Notes under the pieces: model-generated
Told to the model about the DNA's origin: nothing
What the model saw: the letters and a program-made list of their open reading frames with translations, nothing else
The model's database searches: none
NCBI RefSeq assembly: GCF_001510665.1
Contig: NZ_LMTI01000006.1
Coordinates: 278,516 to 342,515 of the forward strand
Direction: 5' to 3'
DNA from: Bacillus sp. FJAT-27445
GTDB taxonomy: Bacteria > Bacillota > Bacilli > Bacillales > Cytobacillaceae
DNA: 64,000 bases
Made by a program: the position numbers and the translations under genes
Part shown: in pieces, positions 16,684-28,549 of the stretch
Layout of the letters: every line of letters begins with the position of its first letter
Numbering within the stretch: position 1 is the stretch's first letter

Positions 16684-16731
16684 AAAGCCGGAAAGCCAGT
16701 GGACCGTTTCACTGGCTTTCCGGCTTTTTTT
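16684..16731 (+). terminator. Very strong terminator before the suf promoter
   Basis: Arms AAAGCCGGAAAGCCAGTG and CACTGGCTTTCCGGCTTT form an 18-bp perfect stem with an eight-base loop and a T-run. It insulates sufCDSUB from upstream transcription. Confidence 0.93.
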
Positions 16732-16871
16732 AGGCTATTGTATAGGCGTGCATACATGAACGCGTTGGGGCGGGGGAAAATAGCCATAGACATGGAAATG
16801 GAAGTGGCTGATTCTCACTCATGCAGGCCCCAGTGAAAACAGGTATGCAGCCATACATTTGATTTAAAGGG

Positions 16872-16900
16872 TTGCTAACACATTTGATTTGTTATAAGAT
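16872..16900 (+). promoter_or_regulatory. sufC: Sigma-A promoter of the suf operon
   Basis: TTGCTA and TAAGAT with a 17-base spacer lie about 80 bases before sufC. The 385-base gap 16596-16980 otherwise holds only the terminator at 16684; I see no riboswitch there. Confidence 0.7.
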
Positions 16901-16980
16901 TGGAATGAGAATAAAATGAGAATGGAAGTTTCCGCATATCAACCGGGTAGACTTCCTCATTATGTAGCGGAGGTATGAAA

Positions 16981-17766
16981 ATGGGTGGATCAACTTTAAC
17001 GATCAAAGATCTTCATGTCGCGATCGAGGGGAAAGAAATTTTAAAAGGTGTGAACCTTGAAGTAAAAGGCGGGGAAATTCACGCTATCATGGGACCGAAC
17101 GGTACCGGGAAATCAACCCTTTCGTCTGCGATCATGGGTCATCCAAAATATGAAGTAACAAGCGGCTCCATTTCACTTGACGGAGATGACGTCCTAGAAA
17201 TGGAAGTTGATGAGCGCGCACGCGCAGGGCTTTTCCTTGCAATGCAATATCCAAGCGAAATCAACGGCGTAACAAATGCCGATTTTTTACGTTCTGCCAT
17301 CAATAGCCGTAGAGGTGAAGGCAATGAAATTTCATTAATGAAATTCATCCGCCAGATGGATTCCCAAATGGACTTACTTGAAATGGACCAGGATATGGCC
17401 CAGCGCTACCTGAATGAAGGTTTCTCCGGCGGTGAGAAGAAGCGGAATGAAATCCTTCAGCTCATGATGCTTGAGCCGAAGATCGCAATCCTTGATGAAA
17501 TCGACTCCGGCCTCGATATCGACGCCTTGAAGGTTGTTTCCAAAGGAATCAACGAGATGCGCGGCGAAGAGTTCGGATGTTTAATTATTACACACTATCA
17601 GCGACTTTTAAACTACATCACTCCTGACTATGTTCATGTCATGATGCAAGGCCGCATCGTAAAATCAGGCGGACCGGAACTTGCCCATCGCCTTGAAGCG
17701 GAAGGATATGACTGGATCAAGCAAGAGCTTGGTATTGAAGACGAGACTGTCGGGCAAGAAGCATAA
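16981..17766 (+). CDS. sufC: Fe-S cluster assembly ATPase
   Basis: A 261-residue ABC-type ATPase of the SUF system, driving conformational change of the SufBCD scaffold. Walker A is GPNGTGKSTLSS, signature FSGGEKKRNEILQ, Walker B IAILDEIDSGLD, and the switch histidine lies in LIITHYQRLL. The start is the ATG at 16981, six or seven bases after GCGGAGG; the ATG at 16975 is too close to that site. First gene of sufCDSUB. Confidence 0.97.
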   Translation: MGGSTLTIKDLHVAIEGKEILKGVNLEVKGGEIHAIMGPNGTGKSTLSSAIMGHPKYEVTSGSISLDGDDVLEMEVDERARAGLFLAMQYPSEINGVTNADFLRSAINSRRGEGNEISLMKFIRQMDSQMDLLEMDQDMAQRYLNEGFSGGEKKRNEILQLMMLEPKIAILDEIDSGLDIDALKVVSKGINEMRGEEFGCLIITHYQRLLNYITPDYVHVMMQGRIVKSGGPELAHRLEAEGYDWIKQELGIEDETVGQEA

Positions 17767-17784
17767 GCATTAGGGGGATTATAG

Positions 17785-20748
<2,964 letters not shown>

Positions 20749-20768
20749 GTTTAAAGGTCTTATGCAAA

Positions 20769-20836
20769 GCTTTAGCGCGGGCAGGTTTACAATGCCGGGC
20801 TTCCGGGATTGGGCGTTGGCGCAAAGCAATTTTTTT
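20769..20836 (+). promoter_or_regulatory. Terminator-like hairpin between sufU and sufB
   Basis: GCTTTAGCGC (20769-20778) can pair with GCGCAAAGC (20819-20827, one bulge), closing a GC-rich inner loop that holds GCCGGGC/GGGC pairs, and is followed by seven T. It could reduce transcription into sufB or fix an RNA end. The 129-base gap is unusual in an operon whose other joints overlap or are short. Confidence 0.5.
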
Positions 20837-20877
20837 AAAAAAAGGCCTTTAAAATCTAAGAATGGAGGAAAACGGTG

Positions 20878-22275
20878 ATGGCTAAAAAAGCGCCAGAAAT
20901 CGGTGATTATAAATATGGCTTTGCCGACAAGGACGTTTCCATCTTCCGGTCAAAGCGCGGGCTGACGCGCGAGATCGTTGAGGAAATCTCGAAAATGAAG
21001 GAAGAGCCTCAGTGGATGCTCGATTTCCGCCTGAAATCGCTTGAGCTTTTCTACAACATGCCAATGCCTCAGTGGGGCGGCGACCTGAATACGTTGAACT
21101 TCGACGAAATCACTTACTATGTTAAGCCTTCCGAAAAGACTGAACGCTCATGGGATGAAGTGCCTGAGGAAATCAAGGCGACCTTTGATAAACTCGGCAT
21201 TCCAGAAGCGGAACAAAAGTACTTGGCCGGTGTTTCCGCCCAGTACGAGTCGGAAGTTGTTTACCACAATATGCAGGAGGATCTCGAAAAGCTCGGGGTT
21301 GTCTTTAAGGATACTGATTCCGCGCTTAAGGAAAACGAAGACATTTTCCGCGAGCACTGGGCGAAGGTTATCCCTCCTACCGACAACAAGTTCTCTGCAT
21401 TGAACTCGGCGGTTTGGTCCGGAGGTTCATTCATCTATGTACCGAAAGGCATTAAGGTGGAGACTCCGCTCCAGGCGTACTTCCGTATCAACTCCGAGAA
21501 TATGGGGCAGTTCGAACGGACACTGATTATTGTGGATGAAGGGGCCAGTGTCCACTATGTTGAGGGCTGTACGGCTCCTGTCTACACGACGAACTCGCTT
21601 CATAGCGCGGTCGTTGAAATCATTATTAAAAAGGATGCCTATTGCCGCTATACAACCATCCAGAACTGGGCGAACAACGTTTACAACCTCGTTACAAAGC
21701 GTGCGGTGTGTGAAGCGAACGCTACGATGGAATGGATTGACGGGAACATCGGCTCCAAGCTGACTATGAAATATCCTGCAGTCATCCTGAAGGGTGAAGG
21801 CGCTCGCGGACTGACATTGTCAATTGCGTTGGCAGGTAAAGGCCAGCACCAGGATGCAGGTGCGAAAATGATTCACCTTGCTCCAAACACATCTTCAACA
21901 ATCGTGTCAAAATCGATCTCGAAGCACGGCGGAAAGGTTACCTACCGCGGTATCGTCCACTTCGGACGTAAAGCAGACGGCGCCCGTTCCAACATCGAGT
22001 GCGACACGCTGATCATGGACAATAAATCGACTTCGGATACGATTCCGTACAACGAAATCCTGAACGACAACATTTCGCTTGAGCACGAAGCGAAGGTCTC
22101 CAAGGTTTCCGAAGAGCAGCTCTTCTATCTGATGAGCCGTGGAATTTCCGAAATAGAAGCAACCGAAATGATCGTCATGGGCTTCATCGAGCCATTTACT
22201 AAAGAACTTCCAATGGAATACGCCGTTGAAATGAACAGGCTGATCAAGTTCGAGATGGAAGGATCCATTGGCTAA
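20878..22275 (+). CDS. sufB: Fe-S cluster assembly scaffold SufB
   Basis: A 465-residue beta-helix scaffold protein on which nascent Fe-S clusters form with SufC and SufD. Characteristic segments are [34 protein letters not shown] (carrying a conserved cysteine) and [23 protein letters not shown]. The ATG at 20878 follows AATGGAGG. Last gene of the suf operon, with a terminator just after it. Confidence 0.97.
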   Translation: MAKKAPEIGDYKYGFADKDVSIFRSKRGLTREIVEEISKMKEEPQWMLDFRLKSLELFYNMPMPQWGGDLNTLNFDEITYYVKPSEKTERSWDEVPEEIKATFDKLGIPEAEQKYLAGVSAQYESEVVYHNMQEDLEKLGVVFKDTDSALKENEDIFREHWAKVIPPTDNKFSALNSAVWSGGSFIYVPKGIKVETPLQAYFRINSENMGQFERTLIIVDEGASVHYVEGCTAPVYTTNSLHSAVVEIIIKKDAYCRYTTIQNWANNVYNLVTKRAVCEANATMEWIDGNIGSKLTMKYPAVILKGEGARGLTLSIALAGKGQHQDAGAKMIHLAPNTSSTIVSKSISKHGGKVTYRGIVHFGRKADGARSNIECDTLIMDNKSTSDTIPYNEILNDNISLEHEAKVSKVSEEQLFYLMSRGISEIEATEMIVMGFIEPFTKELPMEYAVEMNRLIKFEMEGSIG

Positions 22276-22288
22276 TATTCTTGTTTTG

Positions 22289-22322
22289 AAAACCGTCTGT
22301 CCATGTGGCAGGCGGTTTTTGG
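22289..22322 (+). terminator. Terminator of the suf operon
   Basis: Arms AAAACCGTCTG and CAGGCGGTTTTT. Confidence 0.85.
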
Positions 22323-22475
22323 TTTTGGCGATCCTCTGGATAAAATGGAGTCCTATGCAAAAAAAATTCCGTCCCCAACTCCTGCTGAGTGTTTACTTTT
22401 CCATCTCCTAGGAAAAAGACGTGAATAGAGTGGTTTTTGGGTCTATTGTGCTATGATGGGTACTGGAGGGATTGT

Positions 22476-23321
22476 ATGATTTATGTTGGAGTGACGGGGT
22501 GGGGGGACCATGACAGCTTGTATCGGCAGGGGATGCCCGCTCGGGAGAAGTTAAGCGAATATGCGGGACATTTTCCTGTTGTTGAAGTGGACGCGGCGTT
22601 TTATGCCATTCAGCCTATAAAGAACTCAACGAGATGGGTTGAGCAGGTGCCCGCCAACTTCCAGTTTATCGTAAAAGCCTATCAGGGCATGACCGGCCAC
22701 CAGCGAGGCGACAGCCCGTTTGCCACGGAAGCGGAAATGTTTACGGCGTTTAAAGAGTCGCTTACGCCCTATGTGGAGCATGAAAAGCTTGCAATGGCGC
22801 TTTTTCAGTTCCCTCCATGGTTTGATTGCAAAAAGGAAAACGTCGACTATCTGCGCTACTGCAAAGCGGAGATGGGCTCCATCCCGCGCGCGGTTGAATT
22901 CAGGCACCAATCCTGGTATTCACCCGAACTTCGCGAAAAAACAATTGAATTCCTCACTGAAGAAAAGTGGATCCACTCGGTGTGCGATGAGCCGCAGGCA
23001 GGTTCGGGGTCAATTCCCATCGTACTTGAAGCGACCCATCCTGACAAAACCCTCGTCCGGTTCCATGGAAGGAATGTTCACGGATGGCAAAAGAAAAACG
23101 CGGAAAATTGGCGCGAGGTACGCTATTTATATAAATACAATCGCCAGGAGCTTACGGAATGGGCAAACTACCTCAAACGGCTCCAACAACAAAGCAAAGA
23201 CCTATATGTTCTTTTTAATAACAACTCTGGCGGGGACGCGGCCGGGAACGCGAAAGAGATGATTGAAATTCTCGGCATTGAATACGACATCCTCGCCCCG
23301 AGGCAGCTTGATCTTTTTTAA
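22476..23321 (+). CDS. yunF: DUF72 family protein YunF
   Basis: A 281-residue TIM-barrel-like protein of DUF72, whose function is not settled. Typical tracts are YVGVTGWGDH near the start, FPVVEVDAAFYAI, FQFIVKAYQGMTGH, a VEFRHQSWY segment and LYVLFNNNSGGDAAGNAKEM near the end. GGAGGG precedes the ATG at 22476. Its neighbours yunE, yunD and yunC match the B. subtilis order. Confidence 0.88.
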   Translation: MIYVGVTGWGDHDSLYRQGMPAREKLSEYAGHFPVVEVDAAFYAIQPIKNSTRWVEQVPANFQFIVKAYQGMTGHQRGDSPFATEAEMFTAFKESLTPYVEHEKLAMALFQFPPWFDCKKENVDYLRYCKAEMGSIPRAVEFRHQSWYSPELREKTIEFLTEEKWIHSVCDEPQAGSGSIPIVLEATHPDKTLVRFHGRNVHGWQKKNAENWREVRYLYKYNRQELTEWANYLKRLQQQSKDLYVLFNNNSGGDAAGNAKEMIEILGIEYDILAPRQLDLF

Positions 23322-23425
23322 AAATACGGCCCTACCGAATTTGCTGAGACAAATTAATATAGAATCTGCAACCACCACGCAACCACAAGAGCAGGTGCGC
23401 GCCGACATAGGAGATTAACTTCATC

Positions 23426-24247
23426 ATGGAATGGATTTTCATTATTTTACTTGGAGCCGCAGCAAGCGCACTCGGATCACTCATCGGGCTCGGCGGGGGC
23501 ATCATCATCGTACCGTCACTGCTCTATCTCGGCACACTCGGCATCTTTCCGGAAATCACGCCACAGCAAATTGTAGGCACCTCGCTGTTTACGATGATAT
23601 TTACGGGCATGTCCTCTACGATGGGATACATAAAGCACAAAACCGTTGACTATAAGAGCGGGTTGATTTTTTTGATAGGCAGCGCCCCAGGAGGCATTTT
23701 CGGGGCCTGGATGGTCAAGTATCTTGATGTGCATACCTTTAACCTCTACTTTGGCCTATTTGTCCTTTTTGTATCTGCGGTTATGGTGATTCGCAACAAG
23801 ATCAAACCGCTTCCTTATAAAAAGGATTCCGGCTATGCTAGAACGTATATAGATAGTACGGGAAAAGAATTTGAATATGGATTTAATCCGGTCCTCGGCA
23901 TGGTGATTTCGCTCGCCATCGGCTTTATTTCCGGAATTTTTGGCGTCGGCGGAGGTTCGCTCATGGTTCCCGCGATGATCCTGCTTTTCTTTTTCCCGCC
24001 GCATGTGGCCGTGGCAACATCGATGTTTATGATTTTTCTTTCATCTATCATCAGCTCGGTTGCCCACATCTCTCTAGGAAACATCAACTGGCTTTACGCA
24101 ATCGCACTGGCACCGGGAGCCTGGGTCGGCGCGCAAATGGGCGTCTTTTTGAACAGAAGGCTCCAGAGCAAAACAATTGTCCTCATATTGCGCATTATCC
24201 TGGTTGTTATAGGGATCCGCCTTATTTACGAAGGAATGATGGGATAA
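23426..24247 (+). CDS. yunE: TSUP (TauE/SafE) family membrane transporter
   Basis: A 273-residue membrane protein with about eight helices in two repeats, each bearing the glycine-rich motif (SLIGLGGGIIIVPSLLYL and GFISGIFGVGGGSLMVPAMI). The family exports sulfite or organosulfonates or moves other anions; the substrate here is unknown. Named by order with yunF and yunD. Confidence 0.9.
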   Translation: MEWIFIILLGAAASALGSLIGLGGGIIIVPSLLYLGTLGIFPEITPQQIVGTSLFTMIFTGMSSTMGYIKHKTVDYKSGLIFLIGSAPGGIFGAWMVKYLDVHTFNLYFGLFVLFVSAVMVIRNKIKPLPYKKDSGYARTYIDSTGKEFEYGFNPVLGMVISLAIGFISGIFGVGGGSLMVPAMILLFFFPPHVAVATSMFMIFLSSIISSVAHISLGNINWLYAIALAPGAWVGAQMGVFLNRRLQSKTIVLILRIILVVIGIRLIYEGMMG

Positions 24248-24399
24248 CGGTGAAGGGGAAAGCTAAATTGAGTTACTGGATTACTTTTATTGCCGTTTCT
24301 GAGGATTGCAACTATCGTTAAGGGAATACATTCAAGAAGGAAATAGACGGTGCAGAATCGACCACAGACACCTTTTATATGAAAAAAGGAAGCGAACCG

Positions 24400-25749
24400 A
24401 TGGAAAAAATACATATCTACCATACAAATGATCTACATAGCCATTTTGAGAATTGGCCGAGAATCAGCCGCCTAATTAGTAATCGGGCCGCCCAGCATCG
24501 GGAAGCGGGCGAAGAAGTATTTATTTTCGATATTGGCGACCACGTTGACCGCTGGCATCCATTCACCGAGGGGACGATGGGGAAGGGGAACACCGGACTG
24601 CTGAACGAAGCGGGTTACACGGCCATTACAATCGGCAACAATGAAGGGATTACCCTGCCGCATGAAGGGCTTGACTCCCTTTTTGCCCAAAAAAACTTCG
24701 ATGTCCTCATCTCCAATTTATACAACAAAAATGGGACACGCCCCGCTTGGTCCGAACCATACAAAGTCTATATGACAGCCGCAGGTACGAGGATAGGCGT
24801 TATTGGCTTGACTGCCCCTTTTGTTCTCTTTTACAAGCTGCTTGGCTGGAATTTGCGCGATCCGATCGAGGAGCTGAAAAAGCAGCTTCCCGCCTTGGCG
24901 GAACAGTCCGATATTATAGTGCTTCTTTCGCATCTCGGGATTCATGAAGACGAACGGATTGCCTTGGAATTTCCTGAAATCGATGTCATTTTGGGCGGCC
25001 ATACGCATCATATCCTTGAGGAAGGAAAGATAGTGAACGGCACTCTCCTCGCAGCTGCTGGCAAGTATGGGAATTTTGCCGGCCAGGTCACACTCGAGGT
25101 TGAAAATGGACGTCCGATCAAAAAAGAAGCCCGCCTTTATGAAATAGCAAAAACCCCCCGTGAGCGATGGGAACTTGCTGAAACCGAGGCGCTTTTTGTA
25201 ATGGGCCGGAGCCTCCTTGCAACAAAGGTTGCCGAGGTGGAGCCGCTGACAGCCGATTTTTTACTCGATTCTGATTTACCGCAGCTTTTGTGCGAAGCAA
25301 TAAGGGAATGGTGTGATGCGGATTGCGCTTTTTTAAATGCCGGGTTGGTCTTGGGACCGCTCGATGGGCAGGTAACGAAGTTTGATTTGCTTTCCGTTTG
25401 TCCGCATCCAATCAACCCCTGCACCGTTACCCTAGAGGGTGACGAACTGAGGGAAATCCTCCGCATGACGCTTGATGAAAGCCTTCCGCACGTCGAGGTG
25501 AAGGGTTTGGGGTTTCGCGGGACCGTTATGGGAAGGTTTGTGTATGACCGTATTGATGTTCTGGAGGAGGAAATGGACTTCCTGATTAATGGTAAAAGGA
25601 TAGAAGCTGATGAAAAATATATCGTTGCCATCCCCGATATGTTTACCTTTGGGCGATTTTTCCCGCAAATCGTCAGGTCTGAAAATAAGTATTACTACAT
25701 GCCGGAATTTCTGCGGGATGTGCTGGAGTGGAAGCTGAACCGGCTGTAA
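24400..25749 (+). CDS. yunD: Metallophosphatase / 5'-nucleotidase YunD
   Basis: A 449-residue two-domain phosphoesterase. The metallophosphatase half shows YHTNDLHSHFENW, DIGDHVDR, GNNEGITL and GGHTHHILEEG with the dinuclear metal ligands; the C-terminal half is a 5'-nucleotidase domain (FLNAGLVLGPLDG). There is no signal peptide, so it is probably cytoplasmic, unlike secreted relatives. The ATG at 24400 follows AAAAAAGGAAG; the ATG at 24379 lacks a site. Confidence 0.88.
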   Translation: MEKIHIYHTNDLHSHFENWPRISRLISNRAAQHREAGEEVFIFDIGDHVDRWHPFTEGTMGKGNTGLLNEAGYTAITIGNNEGITLPHEGLDSLFAQKNFDVLISNLYNKNGTRPAWSEPYKVYMTAAGTRIGVIGLTAPFVLFYKLLGWNLRDPIEELKKQLPALAEQSDIIVLLSHLGIHEDERIALEFPEIDVILGGHTHHILEEGKIVNGTLLAAAGKYGNFAGQVTLEVENGRPIKKEARLYEIAKTPRERWELAETEALFVMGRSLLATKVAEVEPLTADFLLDSDLPQLLCEAIREWCDADCAFLNAGLVLGPLDGQVTKFDLLSVCPHPINPCTVTLEGDELREILRMTLDESLPHVEVKGLGFRGTVMGRFVYDRIDVLEEEMDFLINGKRIEADEKYIVAIPDMFTFGRFFPQIVRSENKYYYMPEFLRDVLEWKLNRL

Positions 25750-25894
25750 GGTTTTAAAAAATAGGGTGTCCGTCCGCGATGAATGCATTTTTCTGCCTTA
25801 TTCCGGGAAAGAAATTTTACCAGGATGGGGCCAAGTTCACTCCCTCTTTGCCCTTGCATAGAGTAATAGGGACAGGGGGAAAGGGAGTGGACGG

Positions 25895-26197
25895 ATGATT
25901 GATGTGACACCAATTGAAATTGATGGGACGACATTCCTCGGGATAACCGTAGAGCTGCCGAAAACGACCCTCCTGGTTATTACAGGCCGATGCGGCTACA
26001 TTATGTGCGGCGCGCTCGATGTTGGCTTGTTGAACCGAAAACTGAGGGACCGAAAAATTGTTGCTGGAAGGGCGGTAGGGGTCAGGACGATTGACCAGCT
26101 GCTTGAAGCCCCGCTGGAATCCGTCACATTTGAAGCGGAAAAGCTCGGTATCCGCATTGGGATGGCAGGCAGGGACGCTCTTCTGAAAATGATTTAA
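25895..26197 (+). CDS. yunC: DUF1805 protein YunC
   Basis: A 100-residue protein of DUF1805, function unknown. It shows LLVITGRCGYIMCGALDVGLLN and VAGRAVGVRTIDQLLEAPLES, typical of the family. GGGAGTGGACGG precedes the ATG, and a terminator follows the stop. Placed after yunD as in B. subtilis but with a 145-base gap. Confidence 0.88.
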   Translation: MIDVTPIEIDGTTFLGITVELPKTTLLVITGRCGYIMCGALDVGLLNRKLRDRKIVAGRAVGVRTIDQLLEAPLESVTFEAEKLGIRIGMAGRDALLKMI

Positions 26198-26203
26198 TTC
26201 TTC

Positions 26204-26240
26204 AAGGCATCCACCGCTAACGTGAATGCCTTTTCTTTTT
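26204..26240 (+). terminator. Terminator after yunC
   Basis: Arms AAGGCAT and ATGCCTT with a T-rich tail. The 360 bases that follow (26241-26599) are AT-rich and show no convincing gene. Confidence 0.7.
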
Positions 26241-26599
26241 GTGAAAAATCTACCCTAATTCCCGCTTCTTCAAGCGCAGTTTTATTAATAAACATCCGCT
26301 TTTTCCTTTTAATTGGTTTTACATGGGGGTTTGGGCCTTCGCTTTTTAAAATTGGGCTGGTAAATTGCTTTTGTGTAAATAGTTTTATTAATGATGAGGA
26401 TTTTTAATATCCGTCTTTTCCTTTATATGCTCTATGCTTTAGGAAAATATAACTAGGACTGTTTTCTCAGTAAAGGCAGTACTTCTATCCTTATTTTTAC
26501 TTTTATTCAATATATTATCTTGATTTTGGAAATGTTTTGGTAAAGTAAAATCACGTTAAATACTCTATGAAAAAATATTCTAAAATAGTAACATACCTG

Positions 26600-26628
26600 T
26601 TGACATGCCACCTCTGAATCACTATACT
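26600..26628 (+). promoter_or_regulatory. Strong sigma-A promoter of the NSS transporter
   Basis: TTGACA and TATACT with a 17-base spacer, about 78 bases before the ATG. This is the closest match to consensus that I saw in the window. Confidence 0.8.
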
Positions 26629-26705
26629 AATTTTATGATTTTAAAAATCTGAAAAATAGAAATTTTGGATTTATTTCAACTAAAACATCATGGGGGTATT
26701 CATTT

Positions 26706-28214
26706 ATGGAAAATAGACCGCAATGGGGAACAAGGGCAGGTTTCGTCCTCGCTGCTATCGGTTCTGCAGTAGGATTGGGGAACATCTGGAGATTCCCGGC
26801 GGTAGCGTATGAAAATGGAGGAGGAGCGTTCTTTTTACCTTATCTGTTCGCGTTACTGACAGCAGGGATTCCGTTGCTCATCCTGGAATTTACGCTAGGG
26901 CATAAATACAAAGGATCCTCGCCGCTTACATTTGCGCGGCTGAATAAAAAGTTTGAATGGCTTGGCTGGTGGCAGGTGGCCATTTCATTTGTGATTTCCA
27001 CCTACTACCCAATCATTATCGCATGGGCATTGTCTTATGCGTGGTTCTCGGTGAACCTCTCTTGGGGTAAAGATCCAGGCTCGTTCCTGATGGGAGAGTA
27101 CCTGAAAGTGGCCCCAAACCCTGGTGAATTCATCGGCCTTGTGCCGGGCGTATTCATTCCGCTCCTTATTGTATGGGGAATTACGCTGGGGATCATGTTT
27201 AAAGGGGTTAAAAAAGGAATTGAAGCAGCAAACAAATTCATGCTTCCAACTCTGGTCATCCTATTCCTGATCATTGTTGTCCGCGCCCTTTCTCTTGATG
27301 GTGCCATGGAAGGCCTCAATGCTTTCTTTAAGCCGGATTGGAAGGATATTGCAAACCCTAAGGTTTGGGTTGCTGCATACGGACAAATTTTCTTCAGCTT
27401 GTCGGTAGGTTTTGCGATCATGGTTACGTATTCAAGCTATCTTCCAAAGAAAACCGACCTGACAAACAATGCATTCATTACAGGATTTGCAAACTCTGGA
27501 TTTGAATTACTAGCGGGTATTGGGGTTTTCTCTGCCCTCGGTTTCATGGCCCAGCAGCAGGGCGTTCCAGTTAACGAGGTCGTTGAGTCGGGGATTGGCC
27601 TTGCATTTGTGGTATTCCCGCAAATCATTAACGAGTTCCCGGCATTTAATCAGTTTTTCGGGATTCTGTTCTTCGCCTGCCTGTTCCTGGCGGGATTAAC
27701 ATCACTAATTTCGATTGTAGAAACGTTCGTAGCCGGCGTACAGGACAAGTTCAACGTCTCCAGGACGAAGTCGGTTATGATCGGCGGAGGTATTTCCGCC
27801 CTTGTTTCCATCCTATACGCGACGCGGGGAGGCCTGTACCTGCTTGACTCGGTCGATAACTTTATCAACTCATTTGGTATCGTAATCGCCGGCCTCGTAG
27901 AAGTCGTCCTTGTTGCATGGGTTGCGAGGAAGCTTACTTCCCTTCAGGATCATGCTAACGCCATTTCCGATATACGGATTGGCGGCTGGTGGAAGATTTC
28001 TCTATCGGTTATCACACCACTTGTCCTTGGCTATATGACTGTCCAAAACTTCATCACCAACATCAAGAATAACTATGAAGGCTATCCTACATCATTCCTG
28101 CTCTATGCTGGCTGGGGGGTTGCCATGGCTGCTGTCGTAGTTGGCATCGTATTCATGTCGCTTCGCTGGGGCAAGGACAGCCTGATTGTGCCTGATGAAA
28201 AGGAGGTTTCCTAA
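26706..28214 (+). CDS. Sodium-dependent NSS-family transporter
   Basis: A 502-residue neurotransmitter:sodium symporter homolog with 12 membrane helices. The N-terminal signature is FVLAAIGSAVGLGNIWRFP, and the first unwound helix has the usual glycine pattern. Members import amino acids with Na+. The 35-residue gene directly after it resembles MetS, which pairs with methionine/alanine importers, so such a substrate is likely. It has its own strong promoter. Confidence 0.93.
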   Translation: MENRPQWGTRAGFVLAAIGSAVGLGNIWRFPAVAYENGGGAFFLPYLFALLTAGIPLLILEFTLGHKYKGSSPLTFARLNKKFEWLGWWQVAISFVISTYYPIIIAWALSYAWFSVNLSWGKDPGSFLMGEYLKVAPNPGEFIGLVPGVFIPLLIVWGITLGIMFKGVKKGIEAANKFMLPTLVILFLIIVVRALSLDGAMEGLNAFFKPDWKDIANPKVWVAAYGQIFFSLSVGFAIMVTYSSYLPKKTDLTNNAFITGFANSGFELLAGIGVFSALGFMAQQQGVPVNEVVESGIGLAFVVFPQIINEFPAFNQFFGILFFACLFLAGLTSLISIVETFVAGVQDKFNVSRTKSVMIGGGISALVSILYATRGGLYLLDSVDNFINSFGIVIAGLVEVVLVAWVARKLTSLQDHANAISDIRIGGWWKISLSVITPLVLGYMTVQNFITNIKNNYEGYPTSFLLYAGWGVAMAAVVVGIVFMSLRWGKDSLIVPDEKEVS

Positions 28215-28215
28215 T

Positions 28216-28323
28216 ATGTCGGCAGATGCAATAGCAATGATGGTAGTCGGTATCGTCATCATTTGGGGGGGACTCGTCGCAAGCATTGCGAACGCGGTAA
28301 TTAAATCGAAAAGAGCTAAATAA
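28216..28323 (+). CDS. MetS-type NSS transporter small subunit
   Basis: A 35-residue single-helix protein (MMVVGIVIIWGGLVASI followed by a basic tail KSKRAK). It begins one base after the transporter stop, with AGGAGG upstream lying in the end of the transporter gene, so the two are translated together. It matches the methionine/alanine import small-subunit family, first known from Corynebacterium MetS, where the peptide is needed for transport. Confidence 0.85.
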   Translation: MSADAIAMMVVGIVIIWGGLVASIANAVIKSKRAK

Positions 28324-28331
28324 CACTAAAA

Positions 28332-28376
28332 CAAAGGCCATTCCGGGCAACCGGGACGGCCTTTGCTTTTATTTTT
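28332..28376 (+). terminator. Terminator after the NSS transporter pair
   Basis: Arms CAAAGGCC and GGCCTTTG with an inner CCGGG/CCGG pair and a T-rich tail. Confidence 0.8.
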
Positions 28377-28423
28377 GAATTAGGATGAGCGACAAAGATT
28401 GCGCTAAATTTAGAAAAGGTGGG

Positions 28424-28501
28424 GCAAAATCCGGAAAGGAAGTCACTCAAATCCCGTTGAGTGACATTGTCGGGCCAAAATCCGGAAAAGGTGTCACTCA
28501 A
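28424..28501. repeat. Direct repeat of about 27 bp with an inner hairpin
   Basis: GCAAAATCCGGAAAGGAAGT at 28424 and GCCAAAATCCGGAAAAGGTG at 28474 both lead into CACTCAA. Between them GTCACTCA and TGAGTGAC form a perfect 8-bp stem at 28442-28465. Confidence 0.65.
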
Positions 28502-28549
28502 AGATACGCACCATTTCTTAACCAGCAAGAAAAAAGAAAGGAAAGCCCA

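Noticed and set aside
26222-26407. Hydrophobic 61-codon frame after yunC
   Set aside because: It starts inside the yunC terminator, has no ribosome site and an unlikely composition.
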